Shown here piece by piece: positions 10,132 to 12,196 of a stretch of DNA of 12,196 bases. The DNA comes from UBA2144 sp043819035 (GTDB taxonomy: Bacteria; Patescibacteriota; Gracilibacteria; Peribacterales; Peribacteraceae). The DNA lies in the NCBI GenBank assembly GCA_043819035.1, contig JBDRFD010000089.1, positions 1 to 12,196 of the forward strand, in the 5' to 3' direction. Made by a program: the position numbers and the translations under genes. Each line of letters starts with the position of its first letter. Positions within the stretch are counted from its first letter, which is position 1. Under the pieces are notes generated by a model. That model saw nothing but the letters and a program-made list of their open reading frames with translations, had not been told where the DNA came from and searched no databases.

Positions 10132-11466
10132 ATGGACTCAACCTCAGCAACAGTGGTTCCTCCCCTAACAGCTTCTCAAAAGCAGGTTCCTACTCCCTAC
10201 ACACGTTTCCGGCATACGCTTCAGCGCGTGATGGCTAAGATAAAGATGACGGACAGTGAGCGTGAGTTTTTTCTGGAGCCACAGCATATTCACAAGAAAG
10301 AGCTTTCCATTCAGCGCGACGATGGGACGACAATGATGCTTCCGGCGTTTCGCGTGCAGTTCAATAACGCGCGTGGGCCGTATAAGGGAGGAATCCGCTT
10401 CCATCCCGATGCGGACGAGGATGAAGTGAAGGCGTTAGCAGCACTCATGTCGATCAAGACGGCGGTGGTGAACATTCCTTTCGGAGGAGCGAAGGGGGGA
10501 GTGCAGGTGGATCCAAAGAAACTTTCCAAGGCGGAATTGCAACGTGTGGCGCGTGCGTACGTTCAGGCATTCAAAGATTATGTAGGAGAAGACATCGACT
10601 GCCCCGCACCGGATGTGAATACGAATCCGATCATCATGGCCTGGATGCGTGACGAATACGAAAAACTCACACGTACATTTTCTCCTGCGGTGATTACCGG
10701 CAAGCCACTTTCATATGGAGGTTCTCTCGGGCGTGATACGGCGACAGCACGCGGCGGCTTCTTTATATTAGAGGAGATGATTGAACGCGCAGCACTGGAT
10801 CCGGATGAATTAAAAGTGGTCATTCAAGGATTTGGAAATGCGGGAATGAGCATGGCGCACTACTTGCACAATGCCGGGTTTACCGTTGTTGCCGTCTCCG
10901 ATTCACAGGGCGGGATCTATTCTTCTGATGGCATCGATCCGGTGCGTATTGAGAAATACAAGCGCAAGACGGGTGCGGTCACGGGTGAGTATTGCGAGGG
11001 GTCGGTGTGCGATATCCAGCGCATGAAGATCGATGGTGTGGAGCATGTGAGCAATGAGCAACTACTTGAATTACCATGTGATATTTTGATTCCTGCAGCA
11101 CTCGATAACGTGATTACGGCGGGCAATGCAACGCAGATCAAAGCGAAGTACATTCTTGAGCTCGCAAACGGTCCCACCACACCGGAAGCTGATGAGATTC
11201 TGCAGAGAATGGGTGTGAGCATCATTCCGGATGTGCTGGCGAATGCCGGTGGAGTCACGGTGAGTTACTTTGAGTGGACGCAGGGCAAGAGCGGGGAGCA
11301 GTGGACGGCGGAGAAAGTGGACAGGGAACTCAAGCGTGTTATTCTGGATGGATACAAAGCTGTGCGCCGTGAAGCGCGTCGTGAGGGGATGACGTATCGT
11401 GAGGCTGCGTTCTCAGTCGGGATCAAGAGGATGGTGGAAGCGATGAGAGCACGAGGTTGGGTGTGA
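10132..11466 (+). CDS. gdhA: Glutamate dehydrogenase (Glu/Leu/Phe/Val family)
   Basis: Interconverts L-glutamate and 2-oxoglutarate plus ammonia; 444 aa, within the normal range. Substrate domain: GPYKGGIRFHP (82-92), PFGGAKGGV (116-124) with catalytic-type Lys121, and CPAPDVNTN (157-165) with the conserved Asp161. Then GKPLSYGGSLGRDTATARG (190-208) leads to the Rossmann domain, with GFGNAG (233-238) and an acidic residue at the end of the second strand (VVAVSD, D257). The C-terminal half has LANGPTTPEAD and IPDVLANAGGVTVSYFEW, both typical. The PYTRF segment at 22-26 aligns with the usual family start, so the ATG at 10132 is reasonable. No Shine-Dalgarno sequence is present, and the 225 bp upstream show only weak promoter candidates such as TTGAGA (10010) with TATGAT (10035). 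Glutamate supply for the MurL route is a possible but unproven link. Confidence 0.94.
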   Translation: MDSTSATVVPPLTASQKQVPTPYTRFRHTLQRVMAKIKMTDSEREFFLEPQHIHKKELSIQRDDGTTMMLPAFRVQFNNARGPYKGGIRFHPDADEDEVKALAALMSIKTAVVNIPFGGAKGGVQVDPKKLSKAELQRVARAYVQAFKDYVGEDIDCPAPDVNTNPIIMAWMRDEYEKLTRTFSPAVITGKPLSYGGSLGRDTATARGGFFILEEMIERAALDPDELKVVIQGFGNAGMSMAHYLHNAGFTVVAVSDSQGGIYSSDGIDPVRIEKYKRKTGAVTGEYCEGSVCDIQRMKIDGVEHVSNEQLLELPCDILIPAALDNVITAGNATQIKAKYILELANGPTTPEADEILQRMGVSIIPDVLANAGGVTVSYFEWTQGKSGEQWTAEKVDRELKRVILDGYKAVRREARREGMTYREAAFSVGIKRMVEAMRARGWV

Positions 11467-11470
11467 TGAG

Positions 11471-11529
11471 CAATTAGCAGTTAGCATGTTAGCTAATTAG
11501 CTAATTGCTAAAGAGCTAATTGCTAATCA
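11471..11529. repeat. 7/8-bp tandem and palindromic array between gdhA and trxB
   Basis: Units in order: CAATTAG, CAGTTAG, CATGTTAG, CTAATTAG, CTAATTG, CTAAAGAG, CTAATTG, CTAATCA. TTAGCTAATTAGCTAA (11489-11504) is a perfect 16-bp palindrome. It begins 5 nt after the gdhA stop. It could fold as RNA, but there is no T tract typical of a terminator. Confidence 0.7.
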
Positions 11530-11554
11530 ATTAAAGTTTTACTACTCTTACGTC

Positions 11555-12196
11555 ATGTATGACGTTGCAATCATAGGACTCGGAGCCGCAGGGTATACAG
11601 CTGCCATTTACACAGCCCGCTACAAGCTCTCCACGCTCATTGTGGGCGAGGAAGAGGGTGGAATGGGGGTGACAGCGGCGGAAGTGGGAAACTGGCCGGG
11701 AGAGATTGATATCAAGGGGCCCGATCTTATGGAGAACTTCAAGAAGCATGCTTTGAGCTACGAGAATGTGACGCATAAGCAGACTCGTGTTGAGAAAGTC
11801 ATGAAGGGAGATAAGGCTTCTTTTAAAATAACGTACCAGAATGGGGAGACAGACGAGGCAAGATCACTTATTTTTGCAACGGGGTCGGACAAGCGTCACT
11901 TAGGCGTTCCCGGCGAAGATGAATTCTCAGGAAAAGGAGTCACATACTGCGCCACCTGCGATGCGTTCTTCTACAAAGGAAAGAATGTCGCGGTAGTGGG
12001 AGGAGGGGATAGTGCTGTGGAAGGTGCAGCGATTGCGGCGCAAGTAGCCACCAAGGTTTATCTGATTCATCGTCGGAAGGAATTCAGAGCAGAACCTTAT
12101 TGGGTGGATAAGGTGAAGGAGAAGGACAACGTGGAATACGTGCTCGAACGCAATGTGGTTGAAATTCTGGGTGACAAGAAAGTTACGGGTGTGAAA
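11555..12196 (+). CDS. trxB: Thioredoxin reductase (5' part, cut by window end)
   Basis: The first 214 codons are present and the gene runs off the window. It is an FAD- and NADPH-dependent reductase of thioredoxin in the cytoplasm. The FAD-binding start MYDVAIIGLGAAGYTAAIY is at residues 1-19. LIFATGSDKRHLGVPGE follows at about 107-123, then the redox-active pair in TYCATCDAFFYKG (CATC, about 131-143), and the NADPH-binding VAVVGGGDSAVEGA with HRRKEFRA just after it. The residues at the FAD site that usually read GGQLTTT.EVENFPG read GGMGVTAAEVGNWPG here, a divergent version. TACTCT lies 6 nt before the ATG; there is no Shine-Dalgarno sequence. A 7-bp repeat array separates it from gdhA. It may be co-transcribed with gdhA, but the array and a possible own -10 box leave this open. 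Confidence 0.93.
   Translation, partial: MYDVAIIGLGAAGYTAAIYTARYKLSTLIVGEEEGGMGVTAAEVGNWPGEIDIKGPDLMENFKKHALSYENVTHKQTRVEKVMKGDKASFKITYQNGETDEARSLIFATGSDKRHLGVPGEDEFSGKGVTYCATCDAFFYKGKNVAVVGGGDSAVEGAAIAAQVATKVYLIHRRKEFRAEPYWVDKVKEKDNVEYVLERNVVEILGDKKVTGVK

Overview
The window looks like a bacterial chromosome segment of moderate GC content with standard stop codons. UGA ends grpE, the GIY-YIG gene and gdhA cleanly. None of the start codons has a convincing Shine-Dalgarno sequence, and several genes instead have a -10-like hexamer 5-9 nt upstream of the ATG. Small compact proteins, repeat-rich spacers and the gene mix suggest a Candidate Phyla Radiation (Patescibacteria) genome, perhaps Peregrinibacteria/Peribacteria-like. 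That placement is inference from overall character, not from a marker gene.

Layout. 1-1900, mostly minus strand: an unrecognised 178-aa protein, a GNAT acetyltransferase, a GIY-YIG domain protein and a CAU-anticodon tRNA, with copies of a small palindromic repeat between them. 2015-4191: an acidic repeat lipoprotein (+), a CaCA-type Na+/Ca2+ exchanger (-) and grpE (+), with the exchanger flanked on both sides by related A/G-rich inverted elements. 4400-7025, minus strand: a murL-murD pair that overlaps by 14 bp. 7126-8050: a 79-aa leaderless gene, then a complex tRNA-Leu locus with an intact tRNA-Leu(CAA) lying among the fragments of a second tRNA-Leu. 8053-9906, minus strand: a PPi-type phosphofructokinase followed by a phosphoribosyltransferase. 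10132 to the end, plus strand: glutamate dehydrogenase and the first 214 codons of thioredoxin reductase.

How the genes fit together. MurL and its neighbouring MurD match the alternative route to the D-Glu residue of peptidoglycan: a MurD2-type ligase adds L-Glu to UDP-MurNAc-L-Ala and MurL then inverts it. This MurD has changes at positions that bind D-Glu in the classical enzyme. Glutamate dehydrogenase could supply or consume the L-Glu. The phosphofructokinase has the GGDD and PKTID signatures of pyrophosphate-dependent enzymes.

The most unusual non-coding signals are four short arrays with a 7-bp period but unrelated unit sequences (one inside murD, one overlapping the grpE stop codon), the dismembered tRNA-Leu locus, tRNA-3'-end-linked palindromic repeats, and promoter hexamers placed for leaderless transcription.
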